From positions 1-24,852 of the forward strand of contig DASYJY010000049.1 of NCBI GenBank assembly GCA_035995985.1: a DNA stretch of 24,852 bases. The letters run 5' to 3'. Made by a program: the position numbers and the translations under genes. A model generated the notes under the pieces. The model did no database searches and was not told where the DNA came from. It saw only the letters and a program-made list of their open reading frames with translations. Within the stretch, counting starts at the first letter, position 1, and each line of letters opens with the position of its first letter. Shown piece after piece: positions 16,957 through 24,372 of the stretch. Source of the stretch: JADGNZ01 sp035995985. GTDB lineage: Bacteria; Acidobacteriota; Thermoanaerobaculia; Gp7-AA8.

Positions 16957-18459
16957 TCAGATGCGCATCACGTCGAACTGCTCGTGATGCAGCGAGTCGT
17001 CGGGCTTGAAGACGAGATGCACGCCCATGTTGCGCTCGATCTCTTCGAAAATCGGATCGTTGGCGTTGTGCACGGAGCCGTAGACGACGGGATTGAGACG
17101 GACGATGACGTCCTGCCCTTCGTGCAGATCGTGCAATTTCGCCAGCTCGCGCCAGATCTCGAAGGCGATCGTCGTATTCGATTTGATCCTGCCACTGCCG
17201 CCGCAGTACGGGCAGGCCTGCGTCAGCGAGCGCTCCAGACTCTGTCGCACACGCTTGCGCGTCATCTCGATTAAACCAAACTCGGAAATCTGCAGGATTT
17301 TTGTCTTCGACCGATCTTTCCGAATCTCCGTCTCGAGCGCCTCGAAGAGCCGCTCGCGATTGGCGAGATCCTCCATGTCGATGAAGTCGAGCACGATGAT
17401 CCCGCCGAGGTCGCGCAGGCGGATCTGGCGGACGATTTCTTTGGCCGCTTCGAGGTTCGTCTTGAAGACTGTCTCCTCCAGATTTTTCTTGCCGACGTAC
17501 TTGCCCGTGTTCACATCGATCGCCACGAGCGCCTCAGTCTGATTGATGACGATGTAGCCGCCGGACTTCAGCCACACTTTTGACTTCAGCGCCTTCAGGA
17601 TCTCGGCCTCGATGCTGAAGTCCTCGAAGATCGGCTCATCGCGCCGGTAAAGCCGAACGCGCGAAACGAGGTTCGGCTGGATCTGATCGAGGAACTCGAC
17701 GATGCGCTGATATTGATCGACGGAGTCGACCCAAACGCTCTTAAACTCGGGCGAGAGCACGTCGCGAATCGTGCGGAGGACGAGATCGAGATCGTGATGC
17801 AGCGCTGTCGGCGCCGACGCTTTCTCGCCTTTCCGCTTGATCTGCTCCCACAACTCGGTGAGGTACTTGAGATCGGCGCGGAACTCATCCTCCTCGCGCT
17901 CCTCGCCTGCCGTGCGGACGATGAATCCACCCGCGCCGGGCGGACGAATGCGATCGAGGATTTCCTTGAGCCGCGTCCGTTCGCCCTCGTTCTCGATACG
18001 CCGCGAGACGCCGATGTGGTTGACGGTCGGCATGTAGACGAGGAAGCGGCCCGGCAGCGTGATGTGACTGGTGATGCGCGCGCCCTTGCCGGCGATCGTG
18101 TCCTTCGACACCTGCACGACGATCTCCTGCCCTTCGCGCAGCAGGTCCGAAATCGAAGCCTCGGCGCGTTGCTGCGGAACATCATCGAGCGTGAGGTCAT
18201 CAGTCGAGTCGGCGTTGTCGAACTCCTCGAGATCCTCGACGACGTCGGAGACGTACAGAAACGCGTCGCGCTCCAGCCCGAGGTCGACGAACGCCGACTG
18301 CATGCCGGGGAGAACCTTCGTGACGCGGCCTTTGTAGATGTTGCCGACGATGGTGCGATGCCGCGTACGCTCGACCCACAGCTCGACGACCTGCCCTTCA
18401 TCGAGCACGGCGATTCGGGACTCGTGTTTCGCGGCATTGATGACGATTTCGCGGGACAT
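16957..18459 (-). CDS. rng: Ribonuclease G
   Basis: An endoribonuclease of the RNase E/G family that acts in rRNA maturation and mRNA decay. I place the start at the ATG at 18459 (500 residues), preceded by GAGGGAT about seven bases away. The frame stays open to 18498, but those 13 codons lie in a palindromic hairpin. Domains: S1 at about 35-130 (GNIYKGRVTKVLPGMQSAFVDLG), with an acidic insertion at about 75-95. The RNase H-like core has the catalytic Asp pair D315 (AIDVNTGKYVG) and D358 (VLDFIDM). The Zn-link is CPYCGGSG (416-423). There is no long disordered tail, which favours RNase G over RNase E. The sulfatase-fold and zinc-ribbon genes lie downstream on the same strand. Confidence 0.96.
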   Translation of the reverse strand: MSREIVINAAKHESRIAVLDEGQVVELWVERTRHRTIVGNIYKGRVTKVLPGMQSAFVDLGLERDAFLYVSDVVEDLEEFDNADSTDDLTLDDVPQQRAEASISDLLREGQEIVVQVSKDTIAGKGARITSHITLPGRFLVYMPTVNHIGVSRRIENEGERTRLKEILDRIRPPGAGGFIVRTAGEEREEDEFRADLKYLTELWEQIKRKGEKASAPTALHHDLDLVLRTIRDVLSPEFKSVWVDSVDQYQRIVEFLDQIQPNLVSRVRLYRRDEPIFEDFSIEAEILKALKSKVWLKSGGYIVINQTEALVAIDVNTGKYVGKKNLEETVFKTNLEAAKEIVRQIRLRDLGGIIVLDFIDMEDLANRERLFEALETEIRKDRSKTKILQISEFGLIEMTRKRVRQSLERSLTQACPYCGGSGRIKSNTTIAFEIWRELAKLHDLHEGQDVIVRLNPVVYGSVHNANDPIFEEIERNMGVHLVFKPDDSLHHEQFDVMRI

Positions 18460-18477
18460 GGTTATCCCTCGTACTCT

Positions 18478-18564
18478 ATCCTGAAGGTTGCGCAGCAAAC
18501 TTCAGGATCTACGGTGGCACCGCGGCAACTGGAGATCCTGACGCTCGCTTCGCTCACGCAGGAT
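18478..18564. repeat. Palindromic hairpin pair (REP-like) between rng and the DNPH1-like gene
   Basis: ATCCTGAAG (18478-18486) and CTTCAGGAT (18500-18508) are perfect arms with further TTGC/GCAA pairing inside, giving a 31-base hairpin with a three-base loop and one mismatch. A second palindrome has arms ATCCTG (18535-18540) and CAGGAT (18559-18564). TCAGGATCT (18502-18510) also pairs with AGATCCTGA (18533-18541). The ATCCTGA/TCAGGAT core matches the outer arms of the element after dnaN. The right end contains the ATG of the next gene. It occupies the whole divergent gap, so promoters for both genes must lie in or beside it. Confidence 0.7.
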
Positions 18565-19024
18565 GAAATCTAAAACAACGATCTACTTCGCCGGCGCCAT
18601 CAGCGGCGGCCGCGCCGACGTAGGCCTCTACCGCGAGATCATCGCAGCGCTCGAAGCCGCGGGTCATCACGTGCTCGCAGGCGCCGTAGCCGCGGAACAC
18701 GTGACGGCATCCGGCGAGGCACTCGACTCCTGCGCGATCTTCGATCGCGACCTGGGCTGGATCGCCGCGGCCGACATACTCGTGGCCGAGGTATCGATGC
18801 CGTCGACGGGAGTGGGATATGAGATCGCCACCGCACGCTACCGATACGGAATCCCGGTCATCTGTCTCCACCGCCCGGCCCACACATCGCGATGCACGGC
18901 TATGGTTTCCGGCGACCGCGGAATCGACCTGATCGAGTACTCCGAAGTCGCCGATTTGCTCCCGCGCCTCACCTCCGCCCTCGCGAAATACACCGCCACC
19001 CCCCTCGGTTTGCCCCCACGTTGA
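18563..19024 (+). CDS. DNPH1/Rcl-like 2'-deoxynucleoside 5'-phosphate N-hydrolase
   Basis: A 153-residue member of the nucleoside 2-deoxyribosyltransferase fold (PF05014). It most resembles mammalian DNPH1 (Rcl), which cleaves the N-glycosidic bond of deoxynucleoside monophosphates. Matching motifs are IYFAGAISGGRADVGLY (7-23; DNPH1 has YFxGSIxGGRxD), DLGWIAAADILVAEV (63-77) and PSTGVGYE (80-87), where Glu87 aligns with the catalytic Glu. The start ATG at 18563 sits inside a palindrome and gives a normal N-terminus. The gene stands alone, diverging from rng, and its stop overlaps the -35 of the tRNA-Asn promoter. Removal of damaged or modified dNMPs is the inferred role; the exact base is unknown, and a nucleobase transferase activity cannot be excluded. 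Confidence 0.85.
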   Translation: MKSKTTIYFAGAISGGRADVGLYREIIAALEAAGHHVLAGAVAAEHVTASGEALDSCAIFDRDLGWIAAADILVAEVSMPSTGVGYEIATARYRYGIPVICLHRPAHTSRCTAMVSGDRGIDLIEYSEVADLLPRLTSALAKYTATPLGLPPR

Positions 19025-19050
19025 CGGCGTAGACGACGCTTTGCTATCGT
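19021..19050 (+). promoter_or_regulatory. Promoter of tRNA-Asn
   Basis: TTGACG (19021-19026) and TATCGT (19045-19050) are spaced by 18 bases, with a TG extension (TGC) before the -10. Transcription should start about 20 bases ahead of the mature tRNA. The -35 overlaps the stop codon of the preceding gene. Confidence 0.65.
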
Positions 19051-19075
19051 CCGCCGCCCGCCGCGCCGCAAGTAC

Positions 19076-19151
19076 TCCGGCATAGCTCAGTTGGTAGAGC
19101 AACGGACTGTTAATCCGTGGGTCGTAGGTTCGAGTCCTACTGCCGGAGCCA
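19076..19151 (+). tRNA. tRNA-Asn (GTT), CCA encoded
   Basis: The full cloverleaf is visible. The acceptor strands TCCGGCA (19076-19082) and TGCCGGA (19141-19147) pair perfectly. The D-arm is GCTCAGTTGGTAGAGC. The anticodon stem ACGGA/TCCGT encloses CTGTTAA with anticodon GTT at 19109-19111. The T-arm is GTAGGTTCGAGTCCTAC. Discriminator G is followed by a genomic CCA (19149-19151). It ends 19 bases before the 3' end of the convergent giant membrane gene. No second copy of its 3' end was found in the window, so there is no sign that it is the attachment site of an element here. Confidence 0.98.
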
Positions 19152-19170
19152 GGCGCCTCCCACCTTCGTC

Positions 19171-22100
19171 CTACGCCTTCACGTCGCTGCGCTTTTCGGC
19201 GAATGCGCCGACTAGCTTCATCAGGATCGGCAGTCCTGTCGTCAGCGCGGTGGCAAGGGCGGTGGTCGTGGTCAGCATGTCTTTCTGGGTGGCGAAGAGC
19301 ACGAGCAGGAAGCTGATGATGATCACGAAGAACGGGAGGCGCAGGGAGTCCCAGGTGCTGGCGCCGCGATTTTCGCGTGCGATCGTGACGATGTTTTCGC
19401 GATCGGCGGCTTCGAGGACGTAGAGGCGGAACGATTCGCTGAAAAGCTCCAGGTTCGGGTTGCGGCGTACCAGACCGCGCGCCATGAGCCGGCGCAGGGT
19501 GCGGCGGTTCCGGCCATTGGCCAGTCCATTGTGCGCAAGCTGATAGAGCAACAGCTTTTCGTCTTCCCGGCAGCTCGACCAGAGGCCGGCGAAGTACGTT
19601 TCGGCGCGTTCGCAGAGCTCGTCGAGCAGGCGGCGCTGGTCCGTATCGGGATCGCTCATCTTGAGCGTGCGGCGCAGGTCAGCTTCCGCTTCTAGCTCGT
19701 TGTAGAGGCGGCGCAGGAACGCGTTGTACGCCGTCTCCTTTTCCAACCAGGTCTTCGGCTCGGCGGCGGAAAGCATGCTGACGGTGCGCAGCGCGTTGCG
19801 GCGCTCCCACTCCTCGTGGCGGAGATCCAGCTCTTCCGCCGTCACCGTGACGAAGCACTGGAGAAGAGTGGTCCAGCGCGCGAAGTACGCCGCGGTTTCC
19901 TCGGCCGGCATCGCCGGCGGCGGCGGAGTGGTCGGCATGTACGACGTGCTCACCGCCGACGCAACGATGAGGGTGCGGTCGGAAAGCATGAGCAGCCGTT
20001 CCAGCCACTGCAGCTTCTTCACGTTGATGTCACCGTCGTTGATTCCGTACTCGAAATCGATCACACGAACGTTCCGTCCCGCGTCGGTGCTGTCGAGTCT
20101 CTCCAACGCGGAAGACCAATTGCCGGCGGCGTCGAGCGCTGCGAACGAGACGTCGACGAACGCAAGCCCCTTCGTCAGCGAATCGATGTCGCGGTCGCGA
20201 CGCACCAGGAAGATGTGCTCGCCGAGTGTCGGACTCAGAGGCTTGCGCGCAAGCCAGTCGGGTTCCCGGATGTCGATCAACAGAACGCGTTTGGCGATGA
20301 AGTCGGCGGCGTACCAGAAAAGGGCCAGAATCGGCAGACCGAGGAGAATGATCGCAAGCGCGTGAGCCCAATTTTCGGACGGCCGCCAGAGTGAGGCCTG
20401 CGGCAGGGACGACTCGATGACGATTTTCTGCGTGATGTGCTTCAGGTCGTCCTCGTTCCAGAAGCGGATCGCGACGTCCGTATCGAAATGGACCTTGCGA
20501 ACGAGCTTGATTCGCGGTTGCTGATCCTCCGAGCCGTGCGTTTCGTCTGTGGTGCACCAGTGCCAGAGGTTGTCGGCGGACCCTCCGGCGAAAAGAGGAC
20601 GGATGGCGATGGAGTCTTCATACAACGACGGCAGCCACGTCGAAGCCCACGATGGGATCGTCCAGTTCTTCTCCGCCGCGTCTGCATCGGTGCACGATTC
20701 GGCTTCGTCTGCGACACGCGGCGCCGTACCACCTTCGGCAGCGGGAGCGAGATACCAGTGGCTGCCGAAGAGCATGTGCAGACGGTTGGTGAAGATGTCG
20801 GAGTACAACTGTCGCCTCGTGGGTAGCGGCACGTCCGGCGGCAGAGCACACATCGTCACGAGGTGATCGATGCGTTCTTCGAGACCGGCCGCGGCGCGGA
20901 GCTGGGTGTACTTCACCATCAACTCTTGCTCCACGTGCCTGCTGATCGTGAAAAAGCCGACGACCGGCAACACCACACCAATGATGATCAGCAACACGCC
21001 GCAAGCGCGGTAGAGAGTGGAGTAGCCGTAGCGCGCCTGCACGCTTCGCAATGCATCGCGCACACGCCCGCCGTACTTCCAGCGGCCGAGGAGGACGTAC
21101 GTCAAGAGGGCCACACCGAGCGTCGCAAGGAGCAGGATCGTTCTCACGATCGCCGGAGCATGTCCGGAGAAACGTTCGGGATGGATCTCCGCGAGAAGCA
21201 TGTGCGCGACCAGCATCGACGTGACGATGATCCAGACCGCGGCGCCGATGGCGAACCGGCGCGGTGCGCCGGTGCGGTGAAGCACGAGGTACGTCGTCAC
21301 GATCGAAAGAAGGGGAATGATGACGATACCCGCGAAAGCGGCCCACGGCGCGAATGCGTAGTTGTTGAGACAGAAGAGCAGAAGCAGCGCCAGGAGAATG
21401 CAGGTCAACCTCAGATAGTCGCCGTGGCGTGTCTGATCGGGCCAAAGCCGCGGCGCGCGATACCGCGGCCGCAGTAGCAAAACGGCGAGGTAGACGAGGA
21501 AGTAGGGTGTAGAGCTGAGAAGAAGAAGCGACAGCGTCAGGAGCGTCGCCTCGACGTTCAGCACGCGCGTCAGCCGTTTCGCGCGGAACGTGACCAGCGT
21601 CCATTGCGAGCCGCTCAGCGGACGGACGTACATCGACTCGTCGTCGCCCCAATAGGTCGCGTCGACGTGCCCGGCCTGCCTCGCCACGACGGCGGAACGG
21701 AGAGCGCGATTCCGATCGGTCTCGGTGAAGAAGTTCTCGAACCCGATTCGCTGCGTGTCGGAGTGGTAGATGACGTTGCCGGTTTCGTCGATGATTGCGA
21801 TGTCCGCTCCCGGCGGGCGAACCGCCTCGCTGATGTCGATCAGATTCGTGGCCATGGCAATGACCGAGAGCGGCTTGTGGTTCTTGTCCCACTCCTCCGC
21901 CTTCTCGGTCTTTTTCGCTACGATGGCCCGAACTTCGCCCGTCGCTTTCGACCGTACCCAGTCCAACACGTACGGAACGGGCGGAGCGCTTGGCACGGTC
22001 CACGTTCTGTCCGGTTCGGCCAGTTTGAAGTACGTCCGGGCGCTGACGTCTTTGAGCGGACTGAGGGTGCGGCCGAAGCGAACTTTCTGGAGCCCGTCGT

Positions 22101-23571
22101 CACCGATCCATACGATCGAGTCGATGTAGGGATAGATGCCGGCCGCTTCGTTGCTGAGGAGACTCATCGGCAGTGTCTGCACTGCCTTCGGCGTGTCCAC
22201 GACCTTTTCCGCCTCGCCGCGCGTGAGCTCCTCGGCCTTCGACAACACGGCCATGGCGCGGCTGACGTTGAGAGCAAAGTCGCGGTTCACGGCGTCGCCG
22301 AAGTTCTGAAGCTGCTCGTCGGCGGTTTGCGTAATGCCGCGGTAGGCGAATGCATCGAGCAAGGCAACCGTGAGGACTGCTGCACCGACAATGGTGCAGA
22401 CGATGATGAGCACGACGTCGGTGATCGCCAGAGGCTGACTCGGATGAATCAGCGCGATCCGAAGATAGGGCCAGCAGCAAAGTGCGAGTAGGACGATGGC
22501 AATCGCGATCAGGACGACCGAGGTTGAAACCGCGAAGACGTCATAGCGAAAACGTGACGCCGACACGAGTCCGCACACGATCAATTCGTTGCTGTTGCCG
22601 TGGACGCCGCCCGCTTTGCGCGAGTAGGTATAAGGCTGCGTGAACAAGACATAGTCGGTGCCGCCGAGTGACACCGTCATCTGGCTCGTTGCGATCTTCA
22701 GTGACGCGGGAGCGACCGCTTCATAGTCGGAGAACAATCCCCCCTTTTTTCTCTTTAGCGCTGTCAGGTTGGTGATCAAGACCGGCGCTCCGCTATCGCG
22801 TTCCGTCATCGCGGTCTGCTTGCCTGGCGCATCCGGCGCGGCCGGCTTAGGGGTGACCGTTGGAGCGGTCGCCATCTGAGGCGATCCCGTCACGGCCGTG
22901 GTCGTCGCCGGTTCCGTGGAGTTGATCGGCGCGATGGGAGGAAGTTCTTCCGCTTCGTCGATCCATTCCTGCTTAGTGCCGAGAAGGGTCGAAGACGCGG
23001 GCGGAGGCCGGACGCTGTACAGGACGGTGCCGTCTTCCTTCGCCAGGAGCACCACGTCGAATGCCGAGCCGAGGTCGCTCGTGAAAACAGGGCGGACTAC
23101 GTCGTCGATCATGACGGAAGCGCAAGATGCCGCTGGCTTCTGGTCGACATACGCCTGGAGCCGCACTTTCCAACCTCGTGCGGCCTCCACGAGGTCCCGG
23201 CGCATTTGGACTTTGCCGCTGGGATTCCGCTTCGGCCATTCTTCCGGCAGTTCGTCGGTGCACTGTCCGAACTTCAAGCCGGACACGTAGTAGAGATCCC
23301 CCGGTTTCGTGACTCCGTTGGGGTCCGCGGATTTGGCTTTCAGACTGACGAAATCCGAAAACATCGTCACGCGGCCTTCGACCTGCGCGGTGAGCATAGA
23401 GAGAAGGCGCAGGTTCCGGCCGGTGTAGTACTCCGCGTGCTGACGGTAATAAACGTAGTAGGAGCTCCCCACGACCGCCAGCACGACGATCGTGATCACG
23501 AGCGGCACCCGCGAGCCTTGCTGCTTCGCCTTCTTGACGTCGCCGCTATCCGTTTTGGACCTGAAAACCAT
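19171..23571 (-). CDS. Giant multi-domain membrane sensor with Cache-like, ATPase-like and winged-helix domains
   Basis: 1466 residues, family not recognised. Hydrophobic segments and basic loops suggest this topology: TM1 (21-42), periplasmic domain A (43-343, with a Pro/Thr-rich stretch 211-260), TM2-3 (344-371, 381-408), periplasmic domain B (409-668), TM4-9 (672-876), periplasmic domain C (877-1068) and TM10 (1069-1092). A cytoplasmic domain follows (1093-1410), then a C-terminal TM pair (1411-1428, 1433-1455). Domain B resembles a double Cache sensor: ARTYFKLAEP, ADIAIIDETGNVIYHSD and SGSQWTLVTFR. The cytoplasmic part looks like a P-loop-fold ATPase without Walker A: VRVIDFEYGIND resembles Walker B and RTLIVASAVST a sensor-1 strand, but the glycine loop is absent. 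A winged-helix region follows (1335-1387: DEKLLLYQLAHNGL to LELFSESFRLYV). Start ATG at 23571; no clear ribosome-binding site. Function is unknown; signal sensing is inferred. Confidence 0.8.
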   Translation of the reverse strand: MVFRSKTDSGDVKKAKQQGSRVPLVITIVVLAVVGSSYYVYYRQHAEYYTGRNLRLLSMLTAQVEGRVTMFSDFVSLKAKSADPNGVTKPGDLYYVSGLKFGQCTDELPEEWPKRNPSGKVQMRRDLVEAARGWKVRLQAYVDQKPAASCASVMIDDVVRPVFTSDLGSAFDVVLLAKEDGTVLYSVRPPPASSTLLGTKQEWIDEAEELPPIAPINSTEPATTTAVTGSPQMATAPTVTPKPAAPDAPGKQTAMTERDSGAPVLITNLTALKRKKGGLFSDYEAVAPASLKIATSQMTVSLGGTDYVLFTQPYTYSRKAGGVHGNSNELIVCGLVSASRFRYDVFAVSTSVVLIAIAIVLLALCCWPYLRIALIHPSQPLAITDVVLIIVCTIVGAAVLTVALLDAFAYRGITQTADEQLQNFGDAVNRDFALNVSRAMAVLSKAEELTRGEAEKVVDTPKAVQTLPMSLLSNEAAGIYPYIDSIVWIGDDGLQKVRFGRTLSPLKDVSARTYFKLAEPDRTWTVPSAPPVPYVLDWVRSKATGEVRAIVAKKTEKAEEWDKNHKPLSVIAMATNLIDISEAVRPPGADIAIIDETGNVIYHSDTQRIGFENFFTETDRNRALRSAVVARQAGHVDATYWGDDESMYVRPLSGSQWTLVTFRAKRLTRVLNVEATLLTLSLLLLSSTPYFLVYLAVLLLRPRYRAPRLWPDQTRHGDYLRLTCILLALLLLFCLNNYAFAPWAAFAGIVIIPLLSIVTTYLVLHRTGAPRRFAIGAAVWIIVTSMLVAHMLLAEIHPERFSGHAPAIVRTILLLATLGVALLTYVLLGRWKYGGRVRDALRSVQARYGYSTLYRACGVLLIIIGVVLPVVGFFTISRHVEQELMVKYTQLRAAAGLEERIDHLVTMCALPPDVPLPTRRQLYSDIFTNRLHMLFGSHWYLAPAAEGGTAPRVADEAESCTDADAAEKNWTIPSWASTWLPSLYEDSIAIRPLFAGGSADNLWHWCTTDETHGSEDQQPRIKLVRKVHFDTDVAIRFWNEDDLKHITQKIVIESSLPQASLWRPSENWAHALAIILLGLPILALFWYAADFIAKRVLLIDIREPDWLARKPLSPTLGEHIFLVRRDRDIDSLTKGLAFVDVSFAALDAAGNWSSALERLDSTDAGRNVRVIDFEYGINDGDINVKKLQWLERLLMLSDRTLIVASAVSTSYMPTTPPPPAMPAEETAAYFARWTTLLQCFVTVTAEELDLRHEEWERRNALRTVSMLSAAEPKTWLEKETAYNAFLRRLYNELEAEADLRRTLKMSDPDTDQRRLLDELCERAETYFAGLWSSCREDEKLLLYQLAHNGLANGRNRRTLRRLMARGLVRRNPNLELFSESFRLYVLEAADRENIVTIARENRGASTWDSLRLPFFVIIISFLLVLFATQKDMLTTTTALATALTTGLPILMKLVGAFAEKRSDVKA

Positions 23572-23672
23572 TTTGGCGTTGGGAGGACCCTCTCCCGACC
23601 TCCGGTAGTAAAGAAGTAGTGCGTGCCGATCGGGATTCGTTACATCGCACCGCCGCGCTAAACTTGCGTCGC

Positions 23673-24368
23673 ATGAAATTCGGCGTCGTCGTCCTTCCCG
23701 GCTCGAACTGCGATCACGACGCGGTGCATGTGACGCGTGATGTGCTCGGCGCCGAGGTCGAAGTGCTGTGGCACAAGGAGACCGACCTTCGCGGTGCCGA
23801 CTGCGTGATCATCCCCGGTGGGTTCGCGTACGGCGACTACCTTCGTGCCGGCGCGCTGGCGAAGTTCGCGCCGGTGATGGAGCCGATCCGGCGTCATGCG
23901 GCCGATCGCGGAATGGTCTTCGGCATCTGCAACGGGTTTCAGGTGCTCACCGAGGCCGGTCTGCTGCCGGGCGCGTTGATGCGCAACGAGCACCTGCGCT
24001 TCCTCGGCCGCGATGTTTTTCTGCGCGTCGAAGAGACGGATACGCCGTTCACGTGCGAATTGGAACGCGGCGCGGTGTTGCGTGTTCCGATAGCGCATGG
24101 CGAGGGGAACTACTTCGCGGATGACGCAACGCTCGATGAGCTCGAGCGCAATCGCCAAGTCATCTTTCGCTATTGCGACGCGGAGGGGCGCATCACGCAC
24201 GACGCGAATCCGAACGGATCGGCGCGCAACATCGCCGGCATCTGCAACGTGGGCCGGAACGTGCTCGGGATGATGCCGCATCCGGAGCGGTGCTCCGAGG
24301 CGCTGCTCGGCAACACCGACGGCTTCGGTATTTTCCGCTCGATCGCTGCGGCGATGGCAAAGGTCTGA
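23673..24368 (+). CDS. purQ: PurQ, glutaminase subunit of FGAM synthase
   Basis: Supplies ammonia from glutamine to PurL for making formylglycinamidine ribonucleotide in purine synthesis. The frame is open from 23619, but the conserved protein starts at the ATG at 23673 (MKFGVVVLPGSNCDHDAV; 231 residues). It is a class I glutamine amidotransferase: CVIIPGGFAYGDYLRAGA, nucleophile Cys86 in FGICNGFQVL, and the His203/Glu205 pair in MMPHPERC. Length and motifs are those of the small PurQ that works with PurS and PurL. Neither partner is in the window. It diverges from the giant membrane gene across a gap of about 100 bases. The TPR gene follows after four bases, so they are probably co-transcribed. 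Confidence 0.97.
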   Translation: MKFGVVVLPGSNCDHDAVHVTRDVLGAEVEVLWHKETDLRGADCVIIPGGFAYGDYLRAGALAKFAPVMEPIRRHAADRGMVFGICNGFQVLTEAGLLPGALMRNEHLRFLGRDVFLRVEETDTPFTCELERGAVLRVPIAHGEGNYFADDATLDELERNRQVIFRYCDAEGRITHDANPNGSARNIAGICNVGRNVLGMMPHPERCSEALLGNTDGFGIFRSIAAAMAKV

Positions 24369-24372
24369 GCGG

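Noticed and set aside
20618..22003. A 461-codon minus-strand frame inside the giant membrane gene
   Set aside because: An Arg-rich shift-frame shadow of the 1466-residue protein, whose own frame has clear helices and domains.
19076..23571. A genomic island inserted at tRNA-Asn carrying the giant gene
   Set aside because: No repeat of the tRNA 3' end, no integrase and no visible change of composition in the window; the gene to the right is housekeeping purQ.
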